A DNA stretch of 50,243 bases from an uncultured bacterium (GCA_902826395.1 CADEER010000002.1:43016-93258); one strand, 5' to 3'. Shown: positions 8,138 to 17,432, numbered from the stretch's first letter. The notes: generated by a model not told the origin, from the letters alone. Translations and numbers: made by a program.

Positions 8138-9328
8138 ATGTCTCCTCCCGAATCGGTGTTCCGCCCCTTCCGCTCGAGTGATGCCGAGCGAAGTGATCGT
8201 GCCGCCGGCGATCGTGCACGTCATCGCGAAAAGGTGCGCGAGGCGATTCGCAGCAACATTGCCGACATCATCGCCGAAGAGTCGATCATCGGTCAGGATA
8301 GGAGCCGCATCATCAAGGTTCCGATTCGCGGCATCAAAGAGTACCGATTCATCTACGGCAACGCGTCGAATGTCGCGCAGGGCAATGGCGGCACCCAACG
8401 CGGCCAAGTCGTCGGAAAGAACGACGGAGAGGGCGAAGGGTCAGCCGATCGCGCCGGCAATCAGCCCGGCGTGGATTACTACGAAACCGACGTGAGCCTC
8501 GACGAGCTCATCGATTTGATGTTCGAGGACCTCGAGTTACCAGACTTGGACCGCAAGCGGCTTCGACAAGTCGAGTCGGAGCGAATGTTCAAACGCCACG
8601 GATTCCGCCAGGTAGGGGTCCGCAACCGCCTCGACAAACGCCGTACGGCGCGGGCGCGGTTACGGCGCAAACAAGCGCGAGAAGCGGACAGTGGAGAGAC
8701 TCTCGAACGGTTCCCGTTCCACGATGCCGACTTGATATATCGACACGTGACGACCGACGTGAGGCTCGAGTCGAACGCCGTCGTCATCTGCATCATGGAT
8801 ACATCCGGGTCGATGGATACGACCAAGAAGTACCTGGCGCGAAGCTTCTTCTTCCTTCTCTACCAATTCATCCGCTCCAAGTATCAGAACGTGGAGTTGG
8901 TGTTCATCGCTCATCACGCCATCGCGAAAGAGGTCGGCGAAGAGGAATTTTTCAATAAGGGAGAGTCCGGGGGCACCATGATCTCCTCGGGATACAAGCG
9001 AGCTCTCGAGATCATCGAGGAACGCTACCATCCGACGTTGTGGAACGTGTACGCCTTCCACTGTTCCGACGGCGACAACTTCGAGAGCGACAACTCGAGG
9101 ACGCTCGAGCTCGCGGAGGAGCTCAGCGACGCGTGCAACCTATTCGGGTACGGAGAGATCAAACCCCTTGGTCCTCGCTACTATGAGAGCTCGATGCTGA
9201 ACGTCTTCCGCCGCCTGGATCTGGACAACTTCCAAACCGTCCTGATCGAGCGCAAGGAGGATATCTGGCCGAGCTTCAAGGCACTCCTCGCCAAGGAGCG
9301 CATGCCCGTCGAGGCGATCGATGGCTGA
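8138..9328 (+). CDS. yeaH: YeaH/YhbH family protein (DUF444, vWA-like)
   Basis: YeaH/YhbH proteins (DUF444) nearly always accompany PrkA; their biochemical role is not established, though they affect stress survival and sporulation. The 396-residue sequence has a basic N-terminal half with a Gly-rich stretch (residues 75-110), then a von Willebrand A-like domain. Its metal-binding motif DTSGSMD lies near residues 223-229, followed by an acidic C-terminal half with CSDGDNFESDN. Length is normal. No strong ribosome-binding site precedes the ATG at 8138, and translation may depend on coupling with prkA. It overlaps spoVR by 8 bases. There is no signal peptide, so it is cytoplasmic. Confidence 0.92.
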   Translation: MSPPESVFRPFRSSDAERSDRAAGDRARHREKVREAIRSNIADIIAEESIIGQDRSRIIKVPIRGIKEYRFIYGNASNVAQGNGGTQRGQVVGKNDGEGEGSADRAGNQPGVDYYETDVSLDELIDLMFEDLELPDLDRKRLRQVESERMFKRHGFRQVGVRNRLDKRRTARARLRRKQAREADSGETLERFPFHDADLIYRHVTTDVRLESNAVVICIMDTSGSMDTTKKYLARSFFFLLYQFIRSKYQNVELVFIAHHAIAKEVGEEEFFNKGESGGTMISSGYKRALEIIEERYHPTLWNVYAFHCSDGDNFESDNSRTLELAEELSDACNLFGYGEIKPLGPRYYESSMLNVFRRLDLDNFQTVLIERKEDIWPSFKALLAKERMPVEAIDG

Positions 9329-10712
9329 TTGGACCGTTGATCAACTGGAAGAGTGGGACGCCCGCATTCGCGAGATCGTCGAAGAATTCGGCCTCGCGTG
9401 TCACCCACAGGAGTTCGAGATCTGCGACCACAACCAGATGCTCGGCTACATGGCATACTCGGGCATGCCCTCGCACTATCCTCACTGGTCGTACGGCAAG
9501 TCCTTCGAGAAGCTGAAGACGTTGTACGATCACGGAGTGAACGGATTGCCTTACGAAATGGTGATCAACTCGAATCCGTCCGTCGCCTACCTGATGAGAG
9601 ACAACTCGCTGCTGCTGCAGGTCCTCACCATTGCCCACGTCTACGGTCACAACGATTTCTTCCGCAACAATTTCACCTTCAAGACCACCAATCCCGAGTA
9701 CACGATTCCCGCGTTCAAGGCGCGCGCCAATCGAGTTCGCGGCTACATAGAAGACCCGACGATCGGACTCGAGCGCGTCGAAGCAGTTTTCGATGCGGCT
9801 CACGCCCTGTCGATGCAATGTCGTCGGAATCTCGCGATCTACAAAGAGACGTTGGAGGAAACACGACAGCGCGTCTTCGATGCGGCGCAAGAACGACCCG
9901 ATCCGTTTCGCAACATCCACGCGAAGCGCGAGTACGTCGAGCCCAACTTGCGCCGCAACCCCCCCGAGCCGGACGAGGACCTTCTCCTGTTTATTCGCGA
10001 CCACAATCCCTATCTGTCCGAGTGGGAGCGCGATCTCCTGACGATCGCCCACGAGGAGGCACAGTATTTTCTTCCGCAGATCGAAACCAAGATCATGAAC
10101 GAAGGGTGGGCCTCCTTCTGGCATCAAAAGATCCTGCAAAGTCTCGAGCTGCCCGCTAGCATGAGCTTCGAGTTCATGGTCCGCCACAACCAGGTCGTCT
10201 GCCCACACGTCGGTGGCATCAACCCCTACCACCTCGGAATCAAGATCTGGCAGAGCCTCGACGAGCGCTGCTCGCAGAACGGTGAGGGGCGCGACTCCCT
10301 GTTTTCGATCCGCGAGTCCGATCGCGATACGTCATTCCTGCGACGACATCTGACGGAAGAGCTGGTCCGCGAGCTCGACTTGTTCGAGTATGCTCCGCGT
10401 GGAGAAGAGGTCCTCGTCACCGAAATCTCCGACAAGGAAGGATGGAAGACCGTCCGTGAGACTCTCATCAGGAATACTGGCTCTAACACGCTGCCGGTGA
10501 TTCGCGTCATCGACGGCGACCATGAAGGCAAGAGGACGCTTTACCTCGAGCACGTCCACGACGGTCGCGATCTACATCCGGAATACGCCGAGCGGACACT
10601 CGCCTTCGTGCATCAGCTATGGCCAACCGAGGTAGTTCTGAGCACCAGCGTCGAAGGGAAACAAACAGAGCTCGTGCGCAGCGATCGTGGCTTTTCGATG
10701 CGTGCCGCCTGA
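9321..10712 (+). CDS. spoVR: SpoVR/YcgB family protein
   Basis: SpoVR was named for a role in spore cortex formation in Bacillus, but the family is widespread in non-sporulating proteobacteria (YcgB), where it belongs to the same starvation and stationary-phase regulon as PrkA and YeaH. At 463 residues it is the family's usual length and contains the hallmark stretches HPQEFEICDHNQML, AHVYGHNDFF, NEGWASFWH and NPYHLG. No catalytic chemistry has been established. Its start overlaps yeaH by 8 bases and has GAGG six bases upstream, so the two are translated together. It ends 16 bases before the convergent ispF stop, leaving no room for a conventional terminator. Confidence 0.94.
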   Translation: MADWTVDQLEEWDARIREIVEEFGLACHPQEFEICDHNQMLGYMAYSGMPSHYPHWSYGKSFEKLKTLYDHGVNGLPYEMVINSNPSVAYLMRDNSLLLQVLTIAHVYGHNDFFRNNFTFKTTNPEYTIPAFKARANRVRGYIEDPTIGLERVEAVFDAAHALSMQCRRNLAIYKETLEETRQRVFDAAQERPDPFRNIHAKREYVEPNLRRNPPEPDEDLLLFIRDHNPYLSEWERDLLTIAHEEAQYFLPQIETKIMNEGWASFWHQKILQSLELPASMSFEFMVRHNQVVCPHVGGINPYHLGIKIWQSLDERCSQNGEGRDSLFSIRESDRDTSFLRRHLTEELVRELDLFEYAPRGEEVLVTEISDKEGWKTVRETLIRNTGSNTLPVIRVIDGDHEGKRTLYLEHVHDGRDLHPEYAERTLAFVHQLWPTEVVLSTSVEGKQTELVRSDRGFSMRAA

Positions 10713-10728
10713 TAGGCGCACAACTCGA

Positions 10729-11229
10729 TCAACGCGACAAAACCAAGCCGACCACAGCCATCGCGGCCACGGCCTCCCCTGCGCCGATAGCCCCGAGCCC
10801 CTCGCTGGTCTTTGCCTTCACGCTCACCCTATCGGAGGGAACCTCGAGCAGCTCTGCCAGATGGGCCACCATCGCCTTCCGATGAGGGCCAATCTTGGGA
10901 CGTTCCAGCATCACAGTGACGTCGACACACCCGACGGCGAATCCGCGTTCCCGGCACAGGTAGAGCGCCTCTCGCAGGAAAACGGCGCTGTCGGCGCCGC
11001 GCCAGCGTGGATCGTCATCGGGAAAGTGTTGACCTATGTCGCCGGCTCCCAGCGCGCCGAGAATCGCATCGGTCAGCACGTGCAGAACCACGTCGCCGTC
11101 CGAATGGCCCTGCGACGCTCGGTCATGCGCGATGTCGATGCCACCTATGCGCAGCGGGCCGCCGGCGATCAGGCGATGCAGATCCCAACCTTGGCCTACA
11201 CGAACCAGCGCCGCCTCGCCTTGATTCAC
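10729..11229 (-). CDS. ispF: 2-C-methyl-D-erythritol 2,4-cyclodiphosphate synthase
   Basis: IspF closes the cyclic diphosphate of MEcPP, the fifth step of the MEP isoprenoid pathway. The zinc ligands are present as Asp16 and His18 in GQGWDLHRL and His50 in SDGDVVLHVLTDA. The next stretch, LGAGDIGQHFPDDD, and the C-terminal KAKTSEGLGAIG are family signatures. The GTG at 11229 is chosen because GTGA overlaps the moeA stop and gives 166 residues, matching the family; the longer open frame upstream to 11649 is only a shadow of moeA. IspD is not adjacent, so ispF is separated from its usual partner here and coupled to moeA instead. Confidence 0.93.
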   Translation of the reverse strand: MNQGEAALVRVGQGWDLHRLIAGGPLRIGGIDIAHDRASQGHSDGDVVLHVLTDAILGALGAGDIGQHFPDDDPRWRGADSAVFLREALYLCRERGFAVGCVDVTVMLERPKIGPHRKAMVAHLAELLEVPSDRVSVKAKTSEGLGAIGAGEAVAAMAVVGLVLSR

Positions 11230-12461
11230 AGCGGTGACTCCGCCGAACCCAGCTCCGGACGGAGCCAGATCGCCGACACCTGCGCGCCCGCCGCACACGT
11301 GGACACCCCCTTGGGACAGATGACCAGTCCATCGCCGACGGAAAGCGAGCGCAACACGCCGGAGCTCTGCGATCCGGTGCTGCGAGCGGTCATCGCATGG
11401 GGCGATCCCGCGAGGGCGCAACGCACGAACTCCGTCAGCGTTTCGGCCGAGGTGACCCCGGTCAGCAGCGTTGCCTGCACCACCGGCAAATGTACGTCGC
11501 GGTGGCCCATCATCGCCCGCAGTGCGGGCAAGACATAGACATAGAAACAGACCAGCGCGGAGACCGGATTGCCGGGCAAACCGAAGACAGGCGTGCCCTC
11601 GCAAAAGCCGAAACTCAGCGGCTTGCCGGGCTTCTGAGCCACCTTCCAAAACGACTCGCGATACCCGAGGTCCGTTAGGGTCGAGCGCACGTAGTCGAAG
11701 TTGCCTACCGAGACGCCACCCGTCGACAACATCACGTCGGCGCGCAAGCCGCGCGCGAACGCCGCCCGCAACTCTCCGGGTCGGTCCGACACGATTCCCA
11801 ACACCTGCGCCTCGCCGCCAATCTCTTCGACGGCAGCGGCCAGCGCGTAGGCGTTGCTATTGACGATCTGTCCGGCACCCAGCGGCTGGCCTAGCTCCAC
11901 CAACTCGTCGCCAGTCGCGATGATCGCCACACGCGGCCGGCGCGCAACGCGGACAACCGCAACCCCGATCGACGCGAGGACTCCTATGTCGGCAGCCCTG
12001 ATGACGCGCCCAGGGCCGAGTACCGCGTCGCCGCAGCGCACATCTTCGCCGGGGTGGCGGATATTGTTGCCCGAAGGTACTGCAACCATGATCTCGACGG
12101 CGTTCTCACTCGACCGGGTGTCCTCGACGCGAACGACAGCGTCGGCACCGTCCGGAACGGGCGCCCCAGTCATGATTCGAATCGCCTGACCGGGCTGCAC
12201 CGACCGGGTTGCGACCGAACCAGCCCCGACTGTCTCGATCACCTCGAGGCGCGTCGGTCGATCGAAGTTCGCTCCGACCAGGTCGGCGGCCCGGACCGCA
12301 AAACCGTCCATCGCCGAGTTGCGAAACGGCGGGACGTCTCGCGGTGAGCGGATCTCCTCTCGCAAGACCCGACCACGACTGGCAGGCAGGGCTACCATCT
12401 CGCCCTCGATCTCCGGGAGCTCCGCCAGTACGCGCCTCAGCGCTTCCCCCACCTCGATCAT
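11226..12461 (-). CDS. moeA: Molybdopterin molybdenumtransferase MoeA
   Basis: MoeA inserts molybdate into adenylylated molybdopterin, the last common step of molybdenum cofactor synthesis in the cytoplasm. The 411 residues contain the family landmarks in order: FRNSAMDGFAVRAADL near 47-62, the MTGAPVPDGADAVV motif near 96-109, the MoCF-binding core ATGDELVELG, STGGVSVGNFDYV and GLPGNPVSALVCFY. Length equals that of E. coli MoeA. The ATG at 12461 has AAGG a few bases upstream. It is coupled to ispF by a GTGA overlap, an uncommon pairing. No other moa/moe/mob genes lie in the window. Confidence 0.95.
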   Translation of the reverse strand: MIEVGEALRRVLAELPEIEGEMVALPASRGRVLREEIRSPRDVPPFRNSAMDGFAVRAADLVGANFDRPTRLEVIETVGAGSVATRSVQPGQAIRIMTGAPVPDGADAVVRVEDTRSSENAVEIMVAVPSGNNIRHPGEDVRCGDAVLGPGRVIRAADIGVLASIGVAVVRVARRPRVAIIATGDELVELGQPLGAGQIVNSNAYALAAAVEEIGGEAQVLGIVSDRPGELRAAFARGLRADVMLSTGGVSVGNFDYVRSTLTDLGYRESFWKVAQKPGKPLSFGFCEGTPVFGLPGNPVSALVCFYVYVLPALRAMMGHRDVHLPVVQATLLTGVTSAETLTEFVRCALAGSPHAMTARSTGSQSSGVLRSLSVGDGLVICPKGVSTCAAGAQVSAIWLRPELGSAESPL

Positions 12462-12752
12462 CGCGCCTTATCTGGAGCCAAGACCCTCAACCTGTCAATG
12501 CGCTAGCCGGGCAAACACACTCGACCCGGGAAACAGTCGACCGCAATCCTGTCATTCGATCCGGACGCCCATCGCGCTGCACCGAGTAACCAGAAACGCT
12601 GCTAGGAGCGATTCGACATCCTGATGGCAGCTCGGCATCCGCGCCGCAGTGTGCATGCCCGGCGTCTCCGATTCTGAAAACGAGACACTACCTCTGCGCA
12701 GGTAGCGTTCCCCGCGTGATGGGCGTGTGGTACGGTCCCGAGTCAGATTCTG
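12462..12752. other. Divergent intergenic region between moeA and the NtrB-like kinase
   Basis: This 291-base region separates two divergent transcription units and should carry both promoters. I could not identify a convincing promoter pair. It contains one clean inverted repeat, CTACCT-CTGCGC-AGGTAG, at 12688-12705, 48 bases upstream of the kinase start, which could be an operator or a leader hairpin. No open frame or RNA gene is apparent. Confidence 0.4.
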
Positions 12753-13883
12753 ATGGCGAAGCCTGTTCTCTCCGCGCCCACCGGCGCGCGCCAGCACGCC
12801 ACCTTGTGGGAAAACGTGCTGCGCCACTTCAAAGACGCTGTGATTGTCCTCGATACGGAGTCGACGGTCGTGTTCGTCAACCAAGCGGCCGAGGAACTGA
12901 CACGTACCCCGCGTGCCAAGGCCCTGGGATACCCGTGCGACCACCTCTTTCCGGATTCCCTGTTTCTCTCCGAAATGGTGTTACGCGCATGCAATCTCCG
13001 ACAAAGCGAGACGCGCAACGAGGAAACCCTCCGGACGAGGCGCAAGGCCCTGCAAGTCAGAATCACTTGCGTACCGCTGTTTGACGAATACGGCGACATC
13101 GACGGCGCCGCACTCGTCGTTCAGGATTTGAGCCATCAGAAGGCATTGGAAGAAACCGCGCGCCGCAACGAGAGTTTGGCTCGCCTCGGCACGCTGGTCG
13201 CCGGCCTCGCGCACGAAGTGCGAAACCCGTTGGCCGGCATCAAGGGGGCCGCCCAACTCCTCGCGCAGAGACTGCCCGATGATCCGTTCTTGCGTGAATA
13301 CACCGACGTGATCTCCAACGAGACCGATCGATTGAGCACACTGGTCGGAGATCTCCTACAACTGGGCGCGCCCCCAAAGCCATCGCTGGTTCCGGTCAAT
13401 ATCCACGAGGTGATGCAGAGGGTCCTCACCCTCGTCGGCCCCGAAGTGCGCGACGCCGGCTTCTCGATTCAGTGCGAGTTCGATCCCAGTCTGCCCGAAC
13501 TGATGGCGGACTCCGGCCAGCTGCAACAGGTTTTTCTGAACTTGATCAAGAACGCGCTCGACGCGATGAACGGCGCTTCCGACTCCGCCGGCCATCTCTC
13601 CATTCACACCAAAATGGAGACCGACTACCACATTCTGCGCGGCGCACAGCGCGCCCAGAGCTACCTACGCGTCGAGATCAACGACTCCGGTCCCGGCATC
13701 GATCCGGACATCCTCTCCCACATTTTCGAGCCGTTCTACACGACGAAGGCGCGCGGCACGGGCCTCGGCCTGGCGATTGCGCAGCGCATTATCTCCGATC
13801 ACAACGGCATGATCCGCGCCTTCCCGGCCGAACCTCACGGCACGAAGATGTGGGTCAGCCTTCCGATCCGAAAGGCATCGTGA
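12753..13883 (+). CDS. NtrB-like PAS-domain sensor histidine kinase
   Basis: A soluble two-component kinase of 376 residues. Residues 22-125 form a PAS domain of the NtrB type. The dimerisation/phosphoacceptor region has the H-box GLAHEVRNPLAGIKGAAQLL with His154. The ATPase domain shows the N box (LNLIKNALDAM), the G1 box (DSGPGIDPDI), FEPFYTTK and the G2 box [11 protein letters not shown]. No membrane segments are present, so the signal is cytoplasmic. It lies 6 bases upstream of an NtrC-type activator, its evident partner. The H-box is close to true NtrB (GlnL), but no glnA or glnB neighbours are present, so nitrogen control is possible rather than shown. Confidence 0.9.
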   Translation: MAKPVLSAPTGARQHATLWENVLRHFKDAVIVLDTESTVVFVNQAAEELTRTPRAKALGYPCDHLFPDSLFLSEMVLRACNLRQSETRNEETLRTRRKALQVRITCVPLFDEYGDIDGAALVVQDLSHQKALEETARRNESLARLGTLVAGLAHEVRNPLAGIKGAAQLLAQRLPDDPFLREYTDVISNETDRLSTLVGDLLQLGAPPKPSLVPVNIHEVMQRVLTLVGPEVRDAGFSIQCEFDPSLPELMADSGQLQQVFLNLIKNALDAMNGASDSAGHLSIHTKMETDYHILRGAQRAQSYLRVEINDSGPGIDPDILSHIFEPFYTTKARGTGLGLAIAQRIISDHNGMIRAFPAEPHGTKMWVSLPIRKAS

Positions 13884-13889
13884 CACGCG

Positions 13890-15353
13890 ATGGACTCCGA
13901 CAGACGTACGATTCTTGTTGCCGATGACGAGGCGTCGATACGCTGGGTTCTCGCCAAAGCTCTCGAAGAGTCCGGGCACACGGTCGTGCAAGCCGAATCC
14001 GGCGTCGAGGCGCTGAACTGCTTGCGCACTCAGCGCATCGACGCGGCTTTCATCGACCTGCGCATGCCCGGTCACACCGGTATCGAAGTCTTGACCGAGG
14101 CCCGCGCTGCATCGATCCAAGCGCCGATCATCATCGTCACGGCGCAGAATACGATGGACAATGCCATCGCAGCGATGAAGCAGGGCGCATTCGACTATGT
14201 GACCAAGCCCTTCAATATCGACGAAGTTCGCGCGATCGCCACGCGCGCCCTCGAGATGGCGCGCATGTCGACAGATCTCACACGGCTGCAGCGCGAAACA
14301 CGCAAGCGGTACGAGCCGGGGGTTGCTCTGATCGGCAGCAGCAATGCCATGCAGGACATCTACAAGACGATCGGCCGCGTCGCGGACACCGACGCGACCG
14401 TCTTGATTCAGGGCGAGAGTGGAACGGGCAAAGACCTGATAGCCAAAGTCCTTCACTATCACTCGGCGCGCTGGTCGAATCCTTTCGTGGCGTTGAATTG
14501 CTCGGCCATCCCGCGCGAGCTTCTGGAGAGCGAGCTGTTCGGCTACGAGCGCGGCGCCTTCACCGGCGCCTCGGAGCAACGCGCCGGCAAGTTCGAGCAG
14601 GCGGACGGCGGCACTCTTCTACTGGACGAGATCGGCGACATGCCCCTCGAACTGCAAACCAAGCTTTTGCGGGTCTTGCAGGAGCGCGAAGTCACTCGTC
14701 TGGGCGGCAGCCAGGTGATCCCCGTCACATGCCGCGTGCTCGCCGCCACCAACCAGCCCCTTGACCGCGCCGTACAGCAAGGGCGCTTTCGCGAAGACCT
14801 CTACTTCCGGCTCAACGTAGTTCCCATTCGGGTTCCGCCGCTGCGCGATCGCCGTAGCGACATCGAAGAGCTGATCGATTTCTTTCTCGAAAAGATCCAC
14901 GCCGAAATGGGCACGAGGATCTCCGCGATCTCCGCCGAGGCGCGCGCCAAGCTTATCGCACACGACTGGCCGGGAAACGTGCGAGAATTGGAGAACGCTT
15001 TGATCCGCTCCACCGTGCTCGCAGCGGGTCCAACGCTCGTGTCGCAGGACTTGCTCCTGACTTCGGAACCGGCCACCGCACCGCCCCAAAGCGATGGAAG
15101 TCTCGAGGACCTGATCCGACAGAAACTGGCAGAGCTGTTCCGCAGAGGCGGGGCGATGGGCGAGGGAAACCTTTACGCGAACCTGCTCGAACATCTCGAG
15201 CGTCCGTTGATCGAGCTCACTCTCGAGAAGACGGGCGGCAATCAACTGCAGGCAGCCGCCATGCTCGGGATCAACCGCAACACTCTGCGCAAGAAGATCT
15301 CAGCTCTCGGAGTCGACCCGCGGCGCGCGGTCAGCAGCCGAAACGGCAGCTGA
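13890..15353 (+). CDS. NtrC-family sigma54-dependent response regulator
   Basis: A transcription activator of sigma54 promoters, 487 residues, with three domains. The receiver covers residues 6-120 (phosphoacceptor Asp56 in FIDLRMP, Lys in VTKPFN). The AAA+ domain has Walker A GESGTGK near 174-180 and the sigma54-contacting GAFTGA loop near 222-227. A Fis-type helix-turn-helix stands at the C-terminus (QAAAMLGINRNTLRKKI). All key residues are intact. It follows the NtrB-like kinase by 6 bases and precedes thiE by 5 bases, so the three may be co-transcribed. Best interpreted as NtrC or a close relative; I found no clear sigma54 promoter in the window to name a target. Confidence 0.93.
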   Translation: MDSDRRTILVADDEASIRWVLAKALEESGHTVVQAESGVEALNCLRTQRIDAAFIDLRMPGHTGIEVLTEARAASIQAPIIIVTAQNTMDNAIAAMKQGAFDYVTKPFNIDEVRAIATRALEMARMSTDLTRLQRETRKRYEPGVALIGSSNAMQDIYKTIGRVADTDATVLIQGESGTGKDLIAKVLHYHSARWSNPFVALNCSAIPRELLESELFGYERGAFTGASEQRAGKFEQADGGTLLLDEIGDMPLELQTKLLRVLQEREVTRLGGSQVIPVTCRVLAATNQPLDRAVQQGRFREDLYFRLNVVPIRVPPLRDRRSDIEELIDFFLEKIHAEMGTRISAISAEARAKLIAHDWPGNVRELENALIRSTVLAAGPTLVSQDLLLTSEPATAPPQSDGSLEDLIRQKLAELFRRGGAMGEGNLYANLLEHLERPLIELTLEKTGGNQLQAAAMLGINRNTLRKKISALGVDPRRAVSSRNGS

Positions 15354-15358
15354 AGTCG

Positions 15359-15988
15359 ATGGGCTTCGAGTTTCGCTGTCCGATCTATCCGATCGTCGGC
15401 GACACGACGGCGGGTCGCTCTCCGCTCGATCTGGCCGACCAGCTCCTCGGCATCGGCTTGCCGTTGCTCCAGCTTCGCTTGAAGCAGACACCCAGCGGGC
15501 GATTCGTCGAGATCGCCGCCGAGCTGCAGCGGCGCTGCACGCGACACGGCGCCCAATTGATCGTCAACGACCGGTGCGACATCGCCGCCATCGTCGGTGC
15601 GGCTGGTGTCCATCTCGGCCAAGACGATCTCGCTCCTGCAGTTGCAAGGCGGATTCTCGGAAGCGCTGCGATCATCGGCCAGTCGACCCACGATGACATT
15701 CAACTGAGCCGCGCCGTCGACGACGCCGCCGTCGACTATGTCGCCTTCGGCCCGATCTTCGACACCACCAGCAAGCGCGATCCAGACCCCGTCCGCGGTC
15801 TCGAAGGTTTGCGCCGCGCCGCCCTTCGCTGCTCTCGCCCCCTCGTGGCGATCGGTGGCATCGCTGTCGACAACGTCGCCGACGTCATCCGCGCCGGCGC
15901 AAAAGCGGCCGCGGTCATCGGCGCGATCGCGGCCGCTGCGAATCCCACGACCGCCGCCCGCGATCTGATCGAGCAGGCCAAGGTGTGA
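15359..15988 (+). CDS. thiE: Thiamine-phosphate synthase
   Basis: ThiE couples HMP-diphosphate and the thiazole phosphate to make thiamine phosphate, in the cytoplasm. The 209-residue TIM barrel has the family marks LQLRLKQ (diphosphate-binding side), LIVNDRCDIA near 61-70, GVHLGQDDL near 81-89, GQSTH, and the phosphate-binding VAIGGI and AAVIGAI near the C-terminus. Length is typical. It starts 5 bases after the NtrC-type gene and so is probably read from the same message, an arrangement with no obvious functional logic. Its end faces dnaB across 43 bases. No thiamine riboswitch is visible upstream, consistent with readthrough from the regulator pair. Confidence 0.9.
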   Translation: MGFEFRCPIYPIVGDTTAGRSPLDLADQLLGIGLPLLQLRLKQTPSGRFVEIAAELQRRCTRHGAQLIVNDRCDIAAIVGAAGVHLGQDDLAPAVARRILGSAAIIGQSTHDDIQLSRAVDDAAVDYVAFGPIFDTTSKRDPDPVRGLEGLRRAALRCSRPLVAIGGIAVDNVADVIRAGAKAAAVIGAIAAAANPTTAARDLIEQAKV

Positions 15989-16001
15989 GGGTGGTGCCCT
16001 A

Positions 16002-16017
16002 CGCCGAGACGTCGGCG
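16002..16017. terminator. Possible bidirectional hairpin between thiE and dnaB
   Basis: A perfect inverted repeat CGCCGA-GACG-TCGGCG lies in the 43 bases between the convergent stops. It has no T-run on either side, so it is at best a weak or factor-assisted terminator. Confidence 0.25.
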
Positions 16018-16031
16018 ATGCCGGCGTTCGA

Positions 16032-17432
16032 TCAGAGCCGATCGATCTCGTCGCCCTCGCCGTCAACCCCGACATCGTCGTCGCCAGCGAACTCGACCTC
16101 GTCCTCAGCGCGGTTTTCGAAGCGTGTATACTCAGCGAAGAACGTTATGGGCACGACGCCGGTCGGCCCGTTGCGCTGCTTGCCGATGATCAACTCCGCT
16201 TCGCGCTCGTCCGCGGTCTTTGGATTGTAGACCCAGTCGCGGTACAGAAACATGATCACATCGGCATCCTGCTCGATCGCGCCCGACTCGCGCAGGTCGG
16301 CCATCACCGGCCGCTTGTCCGCTCGCTGCTCCACCTGCCGATTGAGCTGCGACAGCGCTACGACCGGCACTCTCAACTCCTTTGCAAGAGCCTTCAGCGA
16401 ACGGGAAATCGCCGATATCTCCTGCTCGCGGCTGTCGGTGGGCGGCCCTTTCATCAGCTGCAGGTAGTCGACGACGATCATCCCGAGGTTCACGTTGCGC
16501 TCGCGCGACAGGCGCCGAGCCTTGGCGCGCAGCTCGAGAATACCGAGGCCAGGCGTGTCATCGATGTAGATCGGCGCTTCGGACAACCGGTCGGCGGCGA
16601 TCGCCAGCTTCGGATAGTCGCGCTCGGCGGCAAAGCCGGCGCGCACCTTCGACTGATCGACGTGGGCCTCGGAGCACAGCATGCGAAAGACGAGCTGCTC
16701 CTTGCCCATCTCGAGTGAGAATACAGCCACTCCGTGCTTCGCTTCCTGCGCCGCGTACTGGGCAATGTTGAGCGCCAGTGCCGTCTTTCCCATGCTCGGA
16801 CGTCCGGCGACGATCACCAGATCACCGGGTTGAAGTCCCGCGGTCTTGCGATCGAGATCGACGAAGCCTGTCGGAATTCCGGTGACCAGCTCGCGCTTCT
16901 CGTAAAGCTGCTCCACGGCCTTCATCGACTCGACCACAATCTCGCGGACGTGGAAGAACGATTGACGAGTCTTGCGCTCGGCGATCTCGTAGACCTTCTG
17001 CTCGGCCTCGTCGAGAAAGGCCTCGACGTCGCCGGGCGCCTGGAAGCTGCGCACCGAGATGTCGTTCATCGTCGTGATCAGAGCGCGCAGGATCGCCTTG
17101 TCCTTCACGATTCGCGCGTACTGCGCGACGTTGGCCGCCGTCGGCACGCGTTCCGAGAGCTCGGCCAGGAAGGCCGCTCCGCCGATCTCTTCGAGCTCGT
17201 TGCGGCCCTTCAGCAGCTCGCTCACAGTGATCAGGTCGATCGCCTCGTTGCGCCCGTTCAGCTCGACGAACGCCTTCATGATCTTCCGGTGCGACTCGCG
17301 GTAGAAGTCGTCCGGCCTCACTATCTCGATAGCCCGGTCGATGGACGCATTGTCGATGAGAATGCCCCCCAGGACTCCCTCTTCCGCCTCGATACTGTGA
17401 GGTGGAACCTTCCCCGTCGCCCGCTCCGTCAT
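16032..17432 (-). CDS. dnaB: Replicative DNA helicase DnaB
   Basis: DnaB is the hexameric 5'-3' helicase that unwinds the replication fork. From the ATG at 17432 the protein has 466 residues, the family norm, beginning VPPHSIEAEEGVLGG like other DnaB N-terminal domains. The RecA-like motor has Walker A AGRPSMGKT near 209-217, the GIPTGF start of the motor domain near 185-190, VDYLQLM (Walker B) and SQLNRQVEQR. The frame stays open 54 codons further upstream, but that stretch is not DnaB-like. The C-terminal tail is acidic and runs beyond conserved sequence. No intein is present. It is transcribed divergently from the carboxypeptidase gene. Confidence 0.95.
   Translation of the reverse strand: MTERATGKVPPHSIEAEEGVLGGILIDNASIDRAIEIVRPDDFYRESHRKIMKAFVELNGRNEAIDLITVSELLKGRNELEEIGGAAFLAELSERVPTAANVAQYARIVKDKAILRALITTMNDISVRSFQAPGDVEAFLDEAEQKVYEIAERKTRQSFFHVREIVVESMKAVEQLYEKRELVTGIPTGFVDLDRKTAGLQPGDLVIVAGRPSMGKTALALNIAQYAAQEAKHGVAVFSLEMGKEQLVFRMLCSEAHVDQSKVRAGFAAERDYPKLAIAADRLSEAPIYIDDTPGLGILELRAKARRLSRERNVNLGMIVVDYLQLMKGPPTDSREQEISAISRSLKALAKELRVPVVALSQLNRQVEQRADKRPVMADLRESGAIEQDADVIMFLYRDWVYNPKTADEREAELIIGKQRNGPTGVVPITFFAEYTRFENRAEDEVEFAGDDDVGVDGEGDEIDRL

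Noticed and set aside
12688..12705. Inverted repeat before the NtrB-like kinase considered as a terminator
   Set aside because: It lies upstream of a gene in a divergent region and has no T-run; noted under the intergenic region instead.
16032..17432. Possible intein in dnaB
   Set aside because: The length is 466 residues and the motor motifs are contiguous, so no intein is present.
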